Source of the DNA: Prevotella sp.
GTDB taxonomy: Bacteria; Bacteroidota; Bacteroidia; Bacteroidales; Bacteroidaceae
Assembly (NCBI GenBank): GCA_024688365.1
Contig: JAILEG010000011.1
Span: 1-64,000 of the forward strand
Direction: 5' to 3'
Length of the DNA stretch: 64,000 bases
This document shows, one piece after another, positions 63,011 to 64,000 of the stretch (positions are counted from its first letter, which is position 1; each line of letters starts with the position of its first letter). A program made the translations under genes and the position numbers. Under the pieces are notes generated by a model. The model saw only the letters and a program-made list of their open reading frames with translations, had not been told where the DNA came from and did not search any database.

Positions 63011-63967
63011 ATGGATATAAAGAAACTTCTGAGCGATGGGACCGGGGGGAGACATTTCTCCTTTGAGGTGCTGCCGCCGCTGAAAGGCAATGGGACGGCT
63101 GCTCTTTTCCGCACCATTGACCAGCTGACGGAATTCAACCCTCTCTTCATCAATATCACTACACACCACAGCGAGTTCGTCTACCATGAGCGGGAGGACG
63201 GACTGCTGGAACGGCAGAGCATACGCCGCCGCCCTGGGACTGTTGCCATCGCCGCCGCCATACAACAGCGATACGGTATTCCCGTCATTCCACACATCAT
63301 CTGCTCAGGAGCCACAAAAGAGGATATAGAATACGAACTGCTCGATCTGCAGTTCCTCGGTATTGACACGCTCATGCTGCTGCGCGGCGACAAGGCACGG
63401 GAAGACCGCCATTTCACCCCCACCAAAGGAGGGCACAGCCACACCACGGAGCTGATGGAACAGGTGAGAACGTTCAACAAGGGCATATTCACTGACGGGT
63501 CTATGATGAAGCATCCAGGCAATCCCTTCACCTATGGAGTGGCATGCTATCCCGAGAAACACGAGGAAGCCCCCAACATGGAGCAGGACTTGCGCTATCT
63601 GAAACTGAAGCAGGACTTGGGTGCTTCCTTCGCCGTCACCCAGCTCTTCTATGACAACAGGAAATTCTATGACTTCCTGCAGCGTGCCCGCAACATAGGC
63701 ATCACCATGCCCATCATCCCAGGCATCAAGCCGTTTGCCAAACTGTCACAGCTGAACATCGTGCCCAAAACATTCCACTGTGACATTCCAGAGGAGCTTG
63801 CCGGACTGGCACAACACTGCAAAACCGATGAAGAAGCAAGGGAATTGGGCATTGAGTGGACCATGCGGCAGGTGAAAGACCTCTATGCACATGGTATCAA
63901 CAACGTACACTTCTACACCGTGTCAGCCGTCAGCAGCGTGCATGAGGTGGTAAAGCGGCTCTTATAG
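63011..63967 (+). CDS. metF: Methylenetetrahydrofolate reductase
   Basis: The protein has 318 residues of the FAD-binding TIM-barrel family. It reduces 5,10-methylene-THF to 5-methyl-THF for methionine synthesis. Typical segments are HFSFEVLPPLKGNG near the start (with the catalytic Glu in FEV), TTHHSEFVYH, PHIICSGATKEDIEYELLDLQFLGIDTLMLLRGD, and FTYGVACYPEKHEEAPNMEQDLRYLKLKQDLGASFAVTQLFYDN. Length is normal. It is the last gene in the window. Confidence 0.96.
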   Translation: MDIKKLLSDGTGGRHFSFEVLPPLKGNGTAALFRTIDQLTEFNPLFINITTHHSEFVYHEREDGLLERQSIRRRPGTVAIAAAIQQRYGIPVIPHIICSGATKEDIEYELLDLQFLGIDTLMLLRGDKAREDRHFTPTKGGHSHTTELMEQVRTFNKGIFTDGSMMKHPGNPFTYGVACYPEKHEEAPNMEQDLRYLKLKQDLGASFAVTQLFYDNRKFYDFLQRARNIGITMPIIPGIKPFAKLSQLNIVPKTFHCDIPEELAGLAQHCKTDEEARELGIEWTMRQVKDLYAHGINNVHFYTVSAVSSVHEVVKRLL

Positions 63968-64000
63968 ACAAGAGCAAGGCTGCCGGAAACAGAACTAAGC

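Noticed and set aside
1..64000. tRNA, rRNA, insertion sequence or prophage genes
   Set aside because: No cloverleaf with CCA-end features, no transposase or integrase and no phage structural genes were seen in any frame or gap.

Overview
The window reads as a chromosomal segment of a Bacteroidota bacterium, most likely a Prevotellaceae member (Prevotella/Segatella type). The evidence is a SusC/SusD pair, type IX secretion genes (porX and a porW/sprE-like lipoprotein), many lipoproteins and large outer-membrane barrels, Bacteroidota-style promoters (TTTG about 20 nt upstream of TAnnTTTG), and absent or weak Shine-Dalgarno sequences. I found no tRNA, rRNA, CRISPR array or insertion sequence.

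Layout. 1-6522: the 3' end of aroA, a small membrane protein, a porW/sprE-like lipoprotein, porX and tsaE. 6600-9193: a small accessory stretch (WG-repeat lipoprotein, VOC protein, a GNAT-DUF3781 fusion, an HU-family protein). 9365-15347: trxA and dnaE on the minus strand, and the phosphatidylethanolamine genes psd and pssA plus a DUF4834 protein on the plus strand. 15392-26702: a decaying peptide-export-like locus on the minus strand, with a very short HlyD-type protein, a C39-type ABC exporter with a large internal deletion, three paralogous outer-membrane barrels (two broken by frameshifts, one intact) and a TPR lipoprotein regulator with a LuxR-like C-terminus. 26877-39350: housekeeping genes (dsbD-like, pyrH, birA, yraN, tadA, rsmI, tdk, an AI-2E family permease), a putative T9SS cargo with a small cysteine peptide, and a membrane LuxR-type regulator. 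39945-60466: a large mannan utilisation locus, all on the minus strand. 61002-63967: a 23-residue leader peptide coupled to a thioredoxin-like/propeller protein, then metF.

How the mannan locus fits together. Two GH5 enzymes and a GH26 enzyme cut mannan, and a CE7 esterase can remove acetyl groups. SusC/SusD and an IPT/TIG surface lipoprotein bind and import oligosaccharides. A GPH symporter carries mannobiose into the cytoplasm. Mannobiose 2-epimerase makes mannosyl-glucose, which the GH130 enzyme phosphorolyses to mannose-1-phosphate and glucose. ManA channels mannose-6-phosphate to fructose-6-phosphate. An AraC regulator sits inside the locus. This is the pathway established for Bacteroides fragilis.

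The least explained signal is non-coding. Three intergenic regions (about 24.8, 48.5 and 60.7 kb) each carry three units of a 16-nt imperfect palindrome, separated by exactly 6 nt, so that units repeat every 22 bp. Two other intergenic arrays (8.56 kb with GTCGAC cores; 39.46 kb AT-rich) have unrelated sequences but the same 21-22 bp spacing.
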